Positions 33,944-44,885 are shown, counted from the stretch's first letter. The stretch is 64,000 nucleotides of DNA from Bradyrhizobium sp. CCBAU 51765 (GCF_015291725.1 NZ_CP030038.1:3771001-3835000), one strand, 5' to 3'. The notes: a model not told the origin generated them from the sequence alone. Numbers and translations are program-made.

Positions 33944-34717
33944 ATGAGAAAGCCGGTCGTCGGCGTGATCGGGAATTCCCATCGCGTCGAAAATCGATTT
34001 CAGGTCCAGATGGTCGGCGAGCGAAACCTGCGCGCCGTGGCTGAGGTCTCCGGCGGCTTGCCGGTGATGTTCGCGGGCTCGCCCGACATCACGGATATCG
34101 CGGCGCTGCTCGATACCGTGGACGGCATCATCCTCACCGGCGCCCGCGCCAACGTGCATCCGACCCGTTTCAATGTCGATCCTTGCGAGAAGCACGAGCC
34201 CTACGACATCCACCGCGACGAGGTGGCACTGGCGCTCTCCGTCGCCTGCGTCTCCCGCGGCATCCCCCTGTTCGGCATCTGCCGCGGTCTCCAGGAGATG
34301 AACGTCGCCTTCGGCGGCTCGCTGCATCCCGAGATCCGCGAGATCCCGGGCCGCATGAACCATCGCATGCCCCGGCTCGAGAACGGCGAGATACATCCCG
34401 ATCCGACGGTGGTGTTCGCCGACCGCCATGATGTCGACCTGACGCCGGGCGGGGCGTTCGCGAAAATCCTCGGCTGCGAGAGGATCCGGGTGAATTCGCT
34501 GCACGGCCAGGGCATTCTCGAACCCGGCAAGCGCGTCCTGATCGAGGGCGTTGCCGAGGACGGCACCATCGAAGCGATCCGCATCGCTGAAGCCCCGGCC
34601 TTTGCGCTCGGCGTGCAATGGCATGCGGAGTACGATCCGCAGCACAATCCGATCAACCGCAAGCTGTTCGAGGCCTTTGGCCAGGCACTGGCCGCGCGGC
34701 AAAAGGCGGCGGCGTAG
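33944..34717 (+). CDS. gamma-glutamyl-GABA hydrolase family protein (PuuD-like glutamine amidotransferase)
   Basis: The 257-residue class I glutamine-amidotransferase fold has the nucleophile Cys113 in GICRGLQEMN and His227 in QWHAEYDP. It shows the PuuD signature LTGARANVHPTRF. PuuD hydrolyses gamma-glutamyl-GABA in putrescine catabolism, releasing glutamate. Its position beside glnA is suggestive, since gamma-glutamylation of polyamines uses glutamine-synthetase-like enzymes, but no other put genes are here. It is convergent with glnA, with a shared terminator. Confidence 0.86.
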   Translation: MRKPVVGVIGNSHRVENRFQVQMVGERNLRAVAEVSGGLPVMFAGSPDITDIAALLDTVDGIILTGARANVHPTRFNVDPCEKHEPYDIHRDEVALALSVACVSRGIPLFGICRGLQEMNVAFGGSLHPEIREIPGRMNHRMPRLENGEIHPDPTVVFADRHDVDLTPGGAFAKILGCERIRVNSLHGQGILEPGKRVLIEGVAEDGTIEAIRIAEAPAFALGVQWHAEYDPQHNPINRKLFEAFGQALAARQKAAA

Positions 34718-34801
34718 CGCGCGTTGGGTCCGGACGCGCTGCAGCGCTCCCAAGCTGCCAGCACCGTCAGCCGCGTCATGCGGCTGCGGCCTCCTCAAAC
34801 G

Positions 34802-34831
34802 AAAAGGCGCCTCCTTCCGGAAGCGCCTTTT
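34802..34831. terminator. bidirectional rho-independent terminator
   Basis: AAAAGGCGC pairs with GCGCCTTTT. It sits between the convergent puuD-like gene and glnA and has A/T runs on both sides. Confidence 0.88.
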
Positions 34832-34856
34832 GCCTGTCGTGGTCTGTTCGAGCCGA

Positions 34857-36266
34857 TCAGCCCGAATAGTACATGTCGAACTCGATGGGGTGCGGGGTCA
34901 TCTCGAAGCGCTCGACCTCGGTCATCTTCAGCTCGATATAGGCGTCGATGAAGTCGTCGTCGAACACGCCGCCGGCCTTGAGGAAGGCGCGGTCCTTGTC
35001 GAGGTTTTCGAGCGCCTCGCGCAAACTGCCGCATACCGTCGGAATCTGCTTCAGCTCTTCCTTCGGCAGGTCGTAGAGGTCCTTGTCCATCGCCGGACCC
35101 GGATCGATCTTGTTCTTGATGCCGTCGAGGCCGGCCATCAGCATCGCGGCGAAGCCGAGATAGGGATTGGCGAGCGGATCGGGGAAGCGCACCTCGACGC
35201 GCTTGGCCTTCGGCGAAGCGGTGTAGGGGATGCGGCAGGACGCCGAGCGGTTGCGCGCGGAATAGGCGAGCAGGACGGGGGCCTCATAGCCCGGGACCAG
35301 ACGCTTGTAGGAGTTGGTCGAGGGGTTGGTGAAGGCGTTGATCGCCTTGGCGTGCTTGATGATGCCGCCGATGTAGTGGAGGCAGGTCTCCGACAGGTCG
35401 GCATATTTGTTGCCGGCGAACACCGGCTTGCCGTCCTTCCAGATCGACTGGTGCACATGCATGCCCGAGCCGTTGTCGCCGTAGACCGGCTTCGGCATGA
35501 AGGTGGCGGTCTTGCCGTAGATGTGCGCGACCTGATGGATGCAGTACTTGTAGATCTGGAGGTGGTCGGCCATCAGCGTCAGCGTGTCGAACTTCATGCC
35601 GAGCTCGTGCTGGGCGGAAGCGACCTCGTGGTGATGCTTCTCGACCTTGACGCCCATCTTGGCCATGGCCCCGAGCATCTCCGAGCGCATGTCCTGCACG
35701 GAGTCCTGCGGCGGCACCGGGAAATAGCCGCCCTTGGTGCGGACGCGGTGGCCGAGATTGCCGCCTTCATATTCGGTGTCGGAATTGGTCGGCAGCTCCG
35801 AGGAGTCGAGGCGGAAGCCGGTGTTGTAGGGGCTGGACGAGAAGCGCACGTCGTCGAACACGAAGAACTCGGCCTCGGGGCCGACGAACACGGCGTCGCC
35901 CACGCCCATCGACTTCACCATCGCCTCGGCCTTCTTGGCGATGCCGCGGGGGTCGCGGTTGTAGGGCTCGCCGGTGGTCGGCTCGAGCACGTCGCAGGTG
36001 ATGACCATGGTGGTCTCGGCGAAGAACGGATCGATCGTCGCGGTCACCGGATCGGGCATCAGGCACATGTCGGACTCGTTGATCGCCTTCCAGCCGGCGA
36101 TCGAGGACCCGTCGAACATCGTCCCTTCGGCGAAGATGTCTTCATCGATCATGCCGACGTCGAACGTGACGTGCTGCCACTTGCCGCGCGGATCGGTGAA
36201 GCGCAGGTCGACGTACTTGACGTCGTTGTCCTTGATCGATTTCAGGACGTCTTTGGCGGTCTTCAT
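34857..36266 (-). CDS. glnA: glutamine synthetase type I
   Basis: The 469-residue GSI dodecamer subunit makes glutamine from glutamate, ammonia and ATP. Seen are MFDGSSIAGWKAINESDM, the Glu/His metal ligands in GPEAEFFVFD and GSGMHVHQS, and the C-terminal adenylylation loop with Tyr in DKDLYDLP. Adenylylation by GlnE would control activity, with PII upstream. The start at ATG 36266 is the family start. It follows glnB with a 152-base gap that may hold its own promoter. Confidence 0.97.
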   Translation of the reverse strand: MKTAKDVLKSIKDNDVKYVDLRFTDPRGKWQHVTFDVGMIDEDIFAEGTMFDGSSIAGWKAINESDMCLMPDPVTATIDPFFAETTMVITCDVLEPTTGEPYNRDPRGIAKKAEAMVKSMGVGDAVFVGPEAEFFVFDDVRFSSSPYNTGFRLDSSELPTNSDTEYEGGNLGHRVRTKGGYFPVPPQDSVQDMRSEMLGAMAKMGVKVEKHHHEVASAQHELGMKFDTLTLMADHLQIYKYCIHQVAHIYGKTATFMPKPVYGDNGSGMHVHQSIWKDGKPVFAGNKYADLSETCLHYIGGIIKHAKAINAFTNPSTNSYKRLVPGYEAPVLLAYSARNRSASCRIPYTASPKAKRVEVRFPDPLANPYLGFAAMLMAGLDGIKNKIDPGPAMDKDLYDLPKEELKQIPTVCGSLREALENLDKDRAFLKAGGVFDDDFIDAYIELKMTEVERFEMTPHPIEFDMYYSG

Positions 36267-36418
36267 GCATACCCCTTTTGGCTCTGCGGATCGGTTTCCA
36301 GATGAGCAAACTCGTTCTCGCTTTGGGCGAGTTTTGCGCGACCGCACAAACGAAATCAGGCCGCCGAAGCAGCCTTATTTCTTGTCGGAGTGTCGCAAAA
36401 CGCGGGATAGCACCCGGC

Positions 36419-36757
36419 TCAGATAGCGTCCAGCCCGGATTCGCCGGTCCTGATGCGGATCGCTTCTTCGATGTTGGAGACGAAGATCTTGCCGTCGCCG
36501 ATGCGGCCGGTCTGCGCGGCGCGGCGGATCGCGTCGATGGCGCGCTCGACCAGATCGTCGCCGATCACGATCTCGATTTTTACCTTCGGCAGGAAGTCGA
36601 CGATGTATTCTGCGCCGCGGTAAAGTTCGGCATGACCCTTCTGCCGGCCGAAGCCCTTGGCTTCGGTGACGGTGATGCCCTGAAGACCGACTTCCTGAAG
36701 CGCTTCCTTCACCTCGTCTAGCTTGAATGGCTTGATGATGGCTTCGATTTTCTTCAC
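36419..36757 (-). CDS. glnB: nitrogen regulatory protein PII
   Basis: The 112-residue signal-transduction protein starts at GTG 36757 (VKKIEAIIKPFKLDEVKEAL). It shows the T-loop GRQKGHAELYRGAEY with the uridylylation site Tyr51 and the C-loop TGRIGDGKIFV. It senses 2-oxoglutarate and ATP/ADP and, through GlnD uridylylation, controls GlnE and NtrB. It forms the glnB-glnA operon, the usual arrangement in rhizobia. No convincing sigma54 site was found upstream. Confidence 0.96.
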   Translation of the reverse strand: MKKIEAIIKPFKLDEVKEALQEVGLQGITVTEAKGFGRQKGHAELYRGAEYIVDFLPKVKIEIVIGDDLVERAIDAIRRAAQTGRIGDGKIFVSNIEEAIRIRTGESGLDAI

Positions 36758-37138
36758 TGCGCGACTCCCGGCCTTTCGATCAAATAGCAACGTCTTCGTC
36801 AGGATGCGCATCTCTCAACGCACGATCTTGTCTTCTCTATGCCGGGATCCCTGACCAGTCCGGCAACAACGGCCGGCCACACCCTGTAAGATGCCAGTGA
36901 GCACGACGAACCGAAGCGGCTTCCTCGAAAGCAGGGTCTATGCCAAGTTGCAAATGCCCTGGTTATTGGAGCGTTATCAGCCTTTTAACGAGCATCCCTG
37001 GGTGGTGGCGCCGATCTGCCCAAAATACCGAAGACTACGAAATAGGCAAACAGTTCAATATATGTGCAGATCGATGTTTTCGCCGTCGGGTCGGCACGGA
37101 AGGTGCCTGTTGAAGAGGCGATTGTACTAGGAAGTGGC
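36758..37138. other. divergent promoter region glnB / nnr
   Basis: This roughly 380-base gap holds the glnB promoter (-) and the promoter of the NAD(P)HX repair gene (+). An AT-rich stretch at 37030-37080 and a short palindrome CGTTA ... TAACG (36972-36991) are present. No gene is seen. Confidence 0.4.
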
Positions 37139-38638
37139 ATGGAAGTTCTGACCAACGCCGAAATGCAGCGCGCCGACCAGCTCGCCATTGCGGCCGGGAC
37201 GCCCGGTTTCAAGCTGATGCTGAGCGCGGGCCAGGCGGTCGCCAAGGCCGCCCATGCGCTGGCGGAGGAGGGGCCGATCCTGATCGTGGCCGGCCCGGGC
37301 AACAATGGCGGCGACGGCTTTGTCGCGGCCGCCGAGCTCGCTGCCCAGGGGCGGGAGGTCTCGGTGATCCCGATGTGCGAGCGCGACCAGCTCCAGGGCG
37401 ATGCGGCCTCCGCGGCGCGCGGCTGGAAGCATCCGGTGCTTCCGTTCAACCCCCAGGCGATCGGAAAGCCTGCGCTGATCGTCGATGCACTGTTCGGTGC
37501 CGGTCTCAGCCGTCCCGTCGACGGCGAAGCGCGCGAAATGATCGAGGCGATCAACGCCAACGGTGCCCCGGTGCTCGCGGTGGACCTGCCGAGCGGCATC
37601 AACGGCACCAGCGCGGCCGTGATGGGGGTGGCGGTGAACGCCACCGAGACCGTCACCTTCTTCCGCAAGAAGCCGGCGCATCTGCTTCTGCCCGGGCGGA
37701 TGCATTGCGGCCGCGTGCGCGTCGCCGACATCGGCATCGACGCGCAGGTGCTGGACGAAATCGCGCCGCGGACCTTCGAGAACGATCCGGATCTCTGGGG
37801 CGCCGCCTTTCCGGTGCCGCGCATCGATGGCCACAAATACGCGCGGGGTCACGTGCTGGCGGTGTCCGGCGACGCGGCAGCGACAGGCGCCGCGCGGCTT
37901 GCTGCGCGCGGCGCGCTGCGGGCCGGCGCGGGCCTCGTGACGCTGGCGAGCCCGCGCGATGCGCTCGCGATCAATGCGGGCGCGCTGACTGCGGTGATGG
38001 TTCGCCCCGTCGACACCGCCCTCGAGTTCGGCGAGCTGCTCGGCGACAAGCGTTACAGTACCTGCATCATCGGTCCCGGCGCGGGCATCGGTCAGCGCAC
38101 CTGCGACCTCGTTCACACCGCTCTCAAGGCGCAGCGGCAAGTGGTGCTCGATGCGGATGCGCTGACGAGCTTTGCCGCGACCCCCGAGCGCCTGTTCGAA
38201 TCGATCAAGTCCTCGCAGGACAATGTGGTGGTGCTGACCCCGCACGAGGGCGAGTTTCCGCGCCTGTTCTCCGATCTCAGCAACAAGCATCCCGGCCGCT
38301 CCAAGCTCGAGCGCGTCCGCGCTGCTGCCGAGCGCTCCGGCGCCGTCGTGCTCCTGAAGGGCCCGGACACCACCATCGCCGCCCCTGACGGCCGCGCCAC
38401 CATCGCCGCCAACGCGCCGCCCTGGCTGGCCACGGCCGGTGCCGGCGACGTGCTCTCCGGCATCATCGCAGGGCTCCTGGCGCAAGGCGTCCCGGCTTTC
38501 GAAGCCGCCAGCATCGGCGTCTGGATGCACGGCGAGGCGGCGAGCGAAGCCGGGCCGGGCCTGATCGCCGAGGACCTGACCGAGACGCTGCCGGCCGTGC
38601 ACCGGCGGATCTATGATGCGCTGGGGGTGGAGTACTAG
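37139..38638 (+). CDS. nnr: bifunctional NAD(P)H-hydrate epimerase / ADP-dependent NAD(P)H-hydrate dehydratase
   Basis: The 499-residue fusion has an N-terminal epimerase domain (GPGNNGGDG near residues 52-60, then VDALFGAGLSRPV) and a C-terminal ribokinase-like dehydratase domain (VVLDADAL, LTPHEGEF, GAGDVLSGIIAG near residue 435). It repairs hydrated NADH and NADPH. Start at ATG 37139 (MEVLTNAEMQRAD). Its stop codon overlaps the GTG of the GNAT gene by one base. Confidence 0.94.
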   Translation: MEVLTNAEMQRADQLAIAAGTPGFKLMLSAGQAVAKAAHALAEEGPILIVAGPGNNGGDGFVAAAELAAQGREVSVIPMCERDQLQGDAASAARGWKHPVLPFNPQAIGKPALIVDALFGAGLSRPVDGEAREMIEAINANGAPVLAVDLPSGINGTSAAVMGVAVNATETVTFFRKKPAHLLLPGRMHCGRVRVADIGIDAQVLDEIAPRTFENDPDLWGAAFPVPRIDGHKYARGHVLAVSGDAAATGAARLAARGALRAGAGLVTLASPRDALAINAGALTAVMVRPVDTALEFGELLGDKRYSTCIIGPGAGIGQRTCDLVHTALKAQRQVVLDADALTSFAATPERLFESIKSSQDNVVVLTPHEGEFPRLFSDLSNKHPGRSKLERVRAAAERSGAVVLLKGPDTTIAAPDGRATIAANAPPWLATAGAGDVLSGIIAGLLAQGVPAFEAASIGVWMHGEAASEAGPGLIAEDLTETLPAVHRRIYDALGVEY

Positions 38639-39075
38639 TGCTGAGGCGCCTCGCGCTCGCCGATATGGACGTGGCGGCGTGTGTCCATCGAACGGCTTTT
38701 GACCAGGCGATGCCGTGGCTCGCCGGGTTGCACACGCCGGACGAGGACCGCTGGTTCTATCGCGAGCGTGTCTTTCCGACGTGCAGCGTGTGGGGCCGTT
38801 TCGACGGCGATGAGCTTTGCGGGATCATCGCCTTCCGCGACCGCTGGGTCGAACAGCTCTACGTGCTTCCGGTCGCACAAGGCCGCGGCGTCGGCACGGA
38901 CCTCCTCGACATCGCCAAAGGCGCTTGCGATCGGCTGGAGCTCTGGGCCTTCCAGCGCAACGCGCCGGCGCGACGCTTCTATGAGGCGCGCGGGTTCAAG
39001 CTGGTCGAGGAAACCGACGGGGCGCGGAATGAGGAGCTTGAGCCCGACGCCCGCTACCTCTGGACGCGCCAGTAG
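38638..39075 (+). CDS. GNAT-family N-acetyltransferase
   Basis: The 145-residue GNAT domain has the acetyl-CoA loop YVLPVAQGRGVGTDLL and the C-terminal NAPARRFYEARGFKLVEETDG. The GTG start shares a base with the stop of nnr (TAGTG), so translation is coupled. The substrate is unknown. The coupling hints at a metabolite-repair or housekeeping role. Confidence 0.85.
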   Translation: MLRRLALADMDVAACVHRTAFDQAMPWLAGLHTPDEDRWFYRERVFPTCSVWGRFDGDELCGIIAFRDRWVEQLYVLPVAQGRGVGTDLLDIAKGACDRLELWAFQRNAPARRFYEARGFKLVEETDGARNEELEPDARYLWTRQ

Positions 39076-39079
39076 GCGT

Positions 39080-40381
39080 TCACTCCACCCCATACCAGCG
39101 CACCAGACGTGGTGCGGCCCAATCGGTCACAACCGACTCGATCAGCCATCGCCCGGGCGCGGTCGCTGCAAACGCGATGCGCTGGGTCTGGCCGGGCTCG
39201 ATCGCGAGCGTGTCGAGCCAATAGGGCTTCCAGCCGTCGTCGAGCGTGTCGAGCAGGCGGAAATGGTGGCCGTGCAGATTGAAGATGGTGGCGATCGGAC
39301 CGGCGTTCTTCAGCGTCAGCACGACGGTGCGGCCGGTCTTGGCGGGGAAGATGGGGGCGGAGGCCGTGGAGAAATTCGCGGGCCGCGTCCAGGCGGCGTC
39401 GGCCGCGCCAAGCGCGACATCGAACCGCAGGGCGCCTCTCAGATCGAGCTTCTCGGGAAGGTCGTTTGAAGGCAGCGGCTGCGGCGGCAACAGCGGCGCG
39501 CGCTCCAGCTTCCCGGAGATGGCGAGGCTTCCGACCTGGCGCGCCTCCTTGCCGTCATGGAGCAGGAATGGGGCCGATGTCGCCGCATCCACGAATGCGT
39601 CGGCTCGCGCCCCCGGGGCCAGCACCAGGGCGCCATTGCGGGCGGGGAACGGCTCGGCCGGCTGGCCGTCCAGGGCCATCACGCGGACCTCGTGGCTTCC
39701 CAATTTGATTGCCAGAACAGTACGTTGGGAGCCATTGATGAAGCGTAGCCGCAGCCGCTCATTGGCCGCGGCTGAGAGTTCGAATGAAGTTCTGCCATTG
39801 ACCGTGTAGAGCGGCGTCGCGTCCTTCGGGGCCTGGCCCGGCGGGACCGCGGTGCCATCCGGCCGCAGACGCCATTCTTCGATCAACAGGACCTCGTCAC
39901 GGTCGGCGGCAACCCGGCCGGTCTCGGCCACGATGATCGGGAGCGGGCGGGCAGGCTGCTTCAGGCTGCCCTCGAAGAGACGGAAGTCCGCCAGTAGGGT
40001 TCCCGCGTTTGGCGTTGAAATAATTGATGTTTCGGTCGTGTCGGGTGCGGCGGGCGCGCGCCCTCGCAGCGGGTCTGCGGCAGTCGGGCCATTGAGGCCG
40101 TACCAGACCGGCGCAAGTGGCACAGGCAGGTCGTTGCGAAACACCACTTCGCAGCGGTCGCCGCGCTTGAGACGGACGGTCCCGAGATGGCTTATGGCGG
40201 CCAGCTCCCAGATTGCTGTAGCTGGCTGTCCCGCCGTCGAAGCCAGGGTTGCCGGCCTTGCCTGAAGCGCAAGCTGCGCGGTCACATGCGGCCCTGCGCC
40301 GCCGGACATCAACCCGGCCGCCGAGGCCCCGAGACCGGCCAAAACCTCACGTCGGGTCGGGTCGAGAATCCGCGGTTTCAT
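39080..40381 (-). CDS. multicopper-oxidase-fold protein lacking copper ligands
   Basis: The 433-residue protein has a Tat-like leader (TRREVLAGLGASAAGLMSGG) and three cupredoxin-like domains. Of the four His-rich copper motifs, the first is VWYG (residues 92-95) instead of HWHG. The second is absent in the segment after TPNAGTLL. The third is partly kept (LHGHHF, 369-374). The HCH type 1/3 motif is replaced by WLIESVV (about 412-418). It resembles FtsP/SufI-type copper-less relatives and may be a periplasmic scaffold. Confidence 0.8.
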   Translation of the reverse strand: MKPRILDPTRREVLAGLGASAAGLMSGGAGPHVTAQLALQARPATLASTAGQPATAIWELAAISHLGTVRLKRGDRCEVVFRNDLPVPLAPVWYGLNGPTAADPLRGRAPAAPDTTETSIISTPNAGTLLADFRLFEGSLKQPARPLPIIVAETGRVAADRDEVLLIEEWRLRPDGTAVPPGQAPKDATPLYTVNGRTSFELSAAANERLRLRFINGSQRTVLAIKLGSHEVRVMALDGQPAEPFPARNGALVLAPGARADAFVDAATSAPFLLHDGKEARQVGSLAISGKLERAPLLPPQPLPSNDLPEKLDLRGALRFDVALGAADAAWTRPANFSTASAPIFPAKTGRTVVLTLKNAGPIATIFNLHGHHFRLLDTLDDGWKPYWLDTLAIEPGQTQRIAFAATAPGRWLIESVVTDWAAPRLVRWYGVE

Positions 40382-40535
40382 GGGTCGATCCGGATCATGC
40401 CGCGCTGGATAAGTCCAGCCATCGTGCCTACTTGAAGCATGCCTCCAACCAGCCATTTTTTTGCTGCGAACAGTCAGGCACATGCTATAAGCCCGGCCGC
40501 CCGCGGCATCGCGGCCGGTCTTGATGCAAATTCAC

Positions 40536-40620
40536 GCGGGCGTGGCGGAACTGGTAGACGCGCTGGATTTAGGTTCCAGTGACGAAAGTTGTGGGGGTTC
40601 GAGTCCCTCCGCCCGCACCA
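40536..40620 (+). tRNA. tRNA-Leu (TAG anticodon)
   Basis: An 85-base cloverleaf with acceptor GCGGGCG/CGCCCGC, anticodon stem CTGGA/TCCAG around loop TTTAGGT, a long variable arm typical of Leu, a GGTTCGAGTCC T-arm, and an encoded CCA. It lies just upstream of tig. Confidence 0.96.
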
Positions 40621-40792
40621 AGCGCTTATCGCGTTTGCACGGATTACGAGACCTGCTCCTCGCGGATGATCATCCGTCTGGAGCCGGTCCGATGAACACC
40701 GGTGGTGAGGCGTTTGCCTCGCGCCGGATCGATTAATGACAGCGTCCCGACGCGCGACGTGCCGGGACCGAACGAGAAGAAGATTGGACGCC

Positions 40793-42154
40793 ATGCAGGT
40801 CACAGAAACCCTCTCGGAAGGCTTGAAGCACGAGTTCAAGATCAGCGTTCCCGCGTCCGATCTCGATGCCAAGGCCGGCGCCAAGCTCGTCGACCTCAAG
40901 GACAAGGTCCGCATCAACGGCTTCCGTCCGGGCAAGGTGCCGGTTGCGCACCTGAAGAAGGTCTATGGCCGCTCCGTGATGGCCGAAACCATCGACCAGA
41001 CCATTCGCGACACCAACACGCAGCTGTTCTCCGAACGCGGCTTCCGTCTCGCGACCGAGCCGAAGATCACCATGCCGACGGAGCAGAAGGATGTCGAGGA
41101 GCTGCTGAGCGGCAAGACCGATCTGACCTACACGGTCGCGATCGAAGTGGTGCCGGCGATCGCGCTCGCTGACTTCAAGACCTTCCAGGTCGAGAAGCCG
41201 GTCGCCGACGTCACCGACACCGATGTCGATGAAGCGATCAAGCGCATCGCCGATTCCAACCGCACCTTTGCCGACAAGGGCGAGGGTGCCAAGGCTGCCT
41301 CGGGCGACCGCGTCACCATCAACTTCAAGGGCAGCATCAACGGCGAAGTCTTCGAGGGCGGTACCGGCGAAGGCATCCAGGTCGTGATCGGCTCCAACAC
41401 CTTCATCCCGGGCTTCGAGGAGCAGCTGATCGGCATCGGCGCGAACGAGACCCGCACGCTGAAGGTGTCGTTCCCCAAGAACTACATGAACGACAAGCTC
41501 GCCGGCCAGCCGGCCGAGTTCGAGACCACCGCGACCCTGATCGAGGCGCCGCAGGACCTTGCGATCGACGACGAATTCGCCAAGTCGCTCGGCCTGGAAT
41601 CGCTGGACAAGCTCAAGGAAGCCGCGCGCGAGCGCCTTTCCGCCGAGTTCGCGACGGCGACGCGCCAGCGCGTCAAGCGCGCGCTGCTCGACCGTCTCGA
41701 CGAGGCGCATCGCTTCGAGGCGCCGCCCTCGCTGATCGACGAGGAGTTCAATCTGATGTGGAACTCGGTCAAGGCCGAGATGGATTCCGCCGGCAAGACC
41801 TTCGCCGACGAGGACACCACGGAGGACGCCGCCAAGGAGGAGTACCGCAAGATCGCCGATCGCCGCGTGCGGCTTGGCCTCGTGCTCTCCGAGATCGGCG
41901 AGAAGAACAAGATCACCGTGACCGACGACGAGGTCGGCCGCGCCGTGATCGAGCGCGCGCGCTCGATGCCCGGCCGCGAGAAGGAGGTCTGGGACTATTA
42001 TCGCAACAACGCCCAGGCGCTGGCCCAGCTTCGTGCCCCGATCTACGAGGACAAGGTCGTCGACTTCATCCTCGAGCTCGCCAACGTGACCGAGAAGAAG
42101 GTCTCGCGCGAGGACCTCTACAAGGACGACGACGCGGAAAAGACCGCAGCCTGA
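40793..42154 (+). CDS. tig: trigger factor
   Basis: The 453-residue ribosome-associated chaperone has an N-terminal ribosome-binding domain (VRINGFRPGKVPVAHLKKVYG, with the FRPGKVP tail signature), a central FKBP-type PPIase (GDRVTINFKGSINGEVFEGG, FIPGFEEQLIG) and a C-terminal helical chaperone domain. ATG 40793 is the family start. It starts the tig-clpP-clpX-lon block. Confidence 0.96.
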   Translation: MQVTETLSEGLKHEFKISVPASDLDAKAGAKLVDLKDKVRINGFRPGKVPVAHLKKVYGRSVMAETIDQTIRDTNTQLFSERGFRLATEPKITMPTEQKDVEELLSGKTDLTYTVAIEVVPAIALADFKTFQVEKPVADVTDTDVDEAIKRIADSNRTFADKGEGAKAASGDRVTINFKGSINGEVFEGGTGEGIQVVIGSNTFIPGFEEQLIGIGANETRTLKVSFPKNYMNDKLAGQPAEFETTATLIEAPQDLAIDDEFAKSLGLESLDKLKEAARERLSAEFATATRQRVKRALLDRLDEAHRFEAPPSLIDEEFNLMWNSVKAEMDSAGKTFADEDTTEDAAKEEYRKIADRRVRLGLVLSEIGEKNKITVTDDEVGRAVIERARSMPGREKEVWDYYRNNAQALAQLRAPIYEDKVVDFILELANVTEKKVSREDLYKDDDAEKTAA

Positions 42155-42191
42155 GGGGTTTGAGGCAGCCATCTATTAATGATGATCAACG

Positions 42192-42230
42192 AAGAGGCCC
42201 AGCTAGCCAGGTGGCCGGCTGGGCCTCTTT
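42192..42230 (+). terminator. rho-independent terminator of tig
   Basis: AAGAGGCCCAGC pairs with GCTGGGCCTCTT, followed by a T run. Confidence 0.88.
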
Positions 42231-42436
42231 GTGCGAATCAGCTTCAACTGCCCCTACGGATTAAGCCTTAATGCGCTGCGCACTTGTCAGAAGCGAAATG
42301 GGCTATATCTGTCGCTACGCCTTCTACTTCTTACCAAGTTCCTGCATCACAGGACGTCCATTCGCCTCCCGGCAAATCCAGCCAAACTTTGGCAAGCCTG
42401 CCCGGCGATGTCCGTCTCCGAAACACTAGGTGACTC

Positions 42437-43072
42437 ATGCGCGATCCGGTTGAAACCTACATGAACCTCGTGCCCATGGTGGTTGAGCAGACCAACCGTG
42501 GCGAGCGCGCCTACGACATCTTCTCGCGCCTCCTGAAGGAGCGGATCATCTTCGTGACCGGCCCGGTCGAGGACGGCATGTCGACGCTGATCGTCGCACA
42601 GCTCCTGTTCCTCGAGGCGGAAAATCCGAAGAAGGAAATCTCGATGTACATCAATTCGCCGGGCGGCGTGGTGACGTCGGGCCTTGCGATCTACGACACC
42701 ATGCAGTTCATCCGCCCGCCGGTCTCGACGCTGTGCACCGGGCAGGCGGCTTCGATGGGCTCGCTGCTGCTCTGCGCCGGCGAGAAGGACATGCGCTTCT
42801 CGCTGCCGAACGCGCGCATCATGGTGCACCAGCCCTCCGGCGGCTTCCAGGGCCAGGCGACCGACATCATGCTGCACGCCCAGGAGATCCTGAACCTGAA
42901 GAAGCGGCTCAACGAGATTTACGTGAAGCACACCGGACAGACCTACAAGTCGATCGAGGATGCGCTGGAACGCGACAAGTTCCTGACCGCGAACGACGCC
43001 AAGGAGTTCGGCCTTGTCGACAAGGTCATCGACAAGCGCGCCGAGGAGCCGGCGCAGGCAAAGACTCCGTAG
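42437..43072 (+). CDS. clpP: ATP-dependent Clp protease proteolytic subunit
   Basis: The 211-residue serine protease has Ser106 (GQAASMGSLLL), His131 (MVHQPSGG) and Asp180 (LERD) as the catalytic triad. It forms two heptameric rings and works with ClpX (encoded next) or ClpA. A promoter is expected in the 280-base gap after the tig terminator. Confidence 0.97.
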   Translation: MRDPVETYMNLVPMVVEQTNRGERAYDIFSRLLKERIIFVTGPVEDGMSTLIVAQLLFLEAENPKKEISMYINSPGGVVTSGLAIYDTMQFIRPPVSTLCTGQAASMGSLLLCAGEKDMRFSLPNARIMVHQPSGGFQGQATDIMLHAQEILNLKKRLNEIYVKHTGQTYKSIEDALERDKFLTANDAKEFGLVDKVIDKRAEEPAQAKTP

Positions 43073-43517
43073 CACTACGGGGTCGTCACGGCGGTCCCTC
43101 AGATCGCCGTGGACCCGTCGGGGTGCGTCCACGTTAGGTGCGGGTGCGCGCGGCGCAAAACGGGGTTTTGCGCGCTGCGACATGCAGAAAGTTCCGCTTT
43201 CGTGCTCTTTTCGTGGCAATCCAGCAACGCCGGGGTGATTTCGATCACTTCGTCCGTGCCAAGACCGGAAATCACGGTATTGTCACGGGTAGCCGGCGGC
43301 GTCCGATTAGCGAATTCTTGATAGTCGGGTGACAGCATGGTTGGCTACGACTGATCGGCTATGATCGCGGGAGAATCGAGTGACCGTGATTCGCACGGGA
43401 TGTAATGCGTAGGGTCTTTTTTGGTACGGAATTTGCTCTACTTAAGCTTCATGCCGGCCATCGTGTCGGAATGGAGCGATCGAGCGGAACGGGATCGAAC
43501 CGCGGACGGAGACAGGA
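43073..43517. other. clpP-clpX intergenic region
   Basis: These 445 bases carry no convincing gene. A separate clpX promoter is expected. The stretch 43380-43445, with a TTGCTC-like -35, is the AT-richest part, but no element can be assigned. Confidence 0.4.
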
Positions 43518-44789
<1,272 letters not shown>

Positions 44790-44885
44790 TCTGGCGGCGC
44801 TGGAGCGCTCCAATCCTCCCCTCAAGATGGGCTGCGGAACTGTATCTCCGCAGCCGGTGTTGCGTCGCTTGTTTGCGTGCGTAAG

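Noticed and set aside
36758..36900. Sigma54-like TGGCCG ... TTGC upstream of glnB
   Set aside because: The spacing between GG and GC is twelve bases, not ten, so it does not fit the -24/-12 promoter.
40521..40736. 71-codon frame MMQIHAGVAELVDALDL across the Leu tRNA
   Set aside because: This is the well-known false protein produced by translating a leucine tRNA gene.
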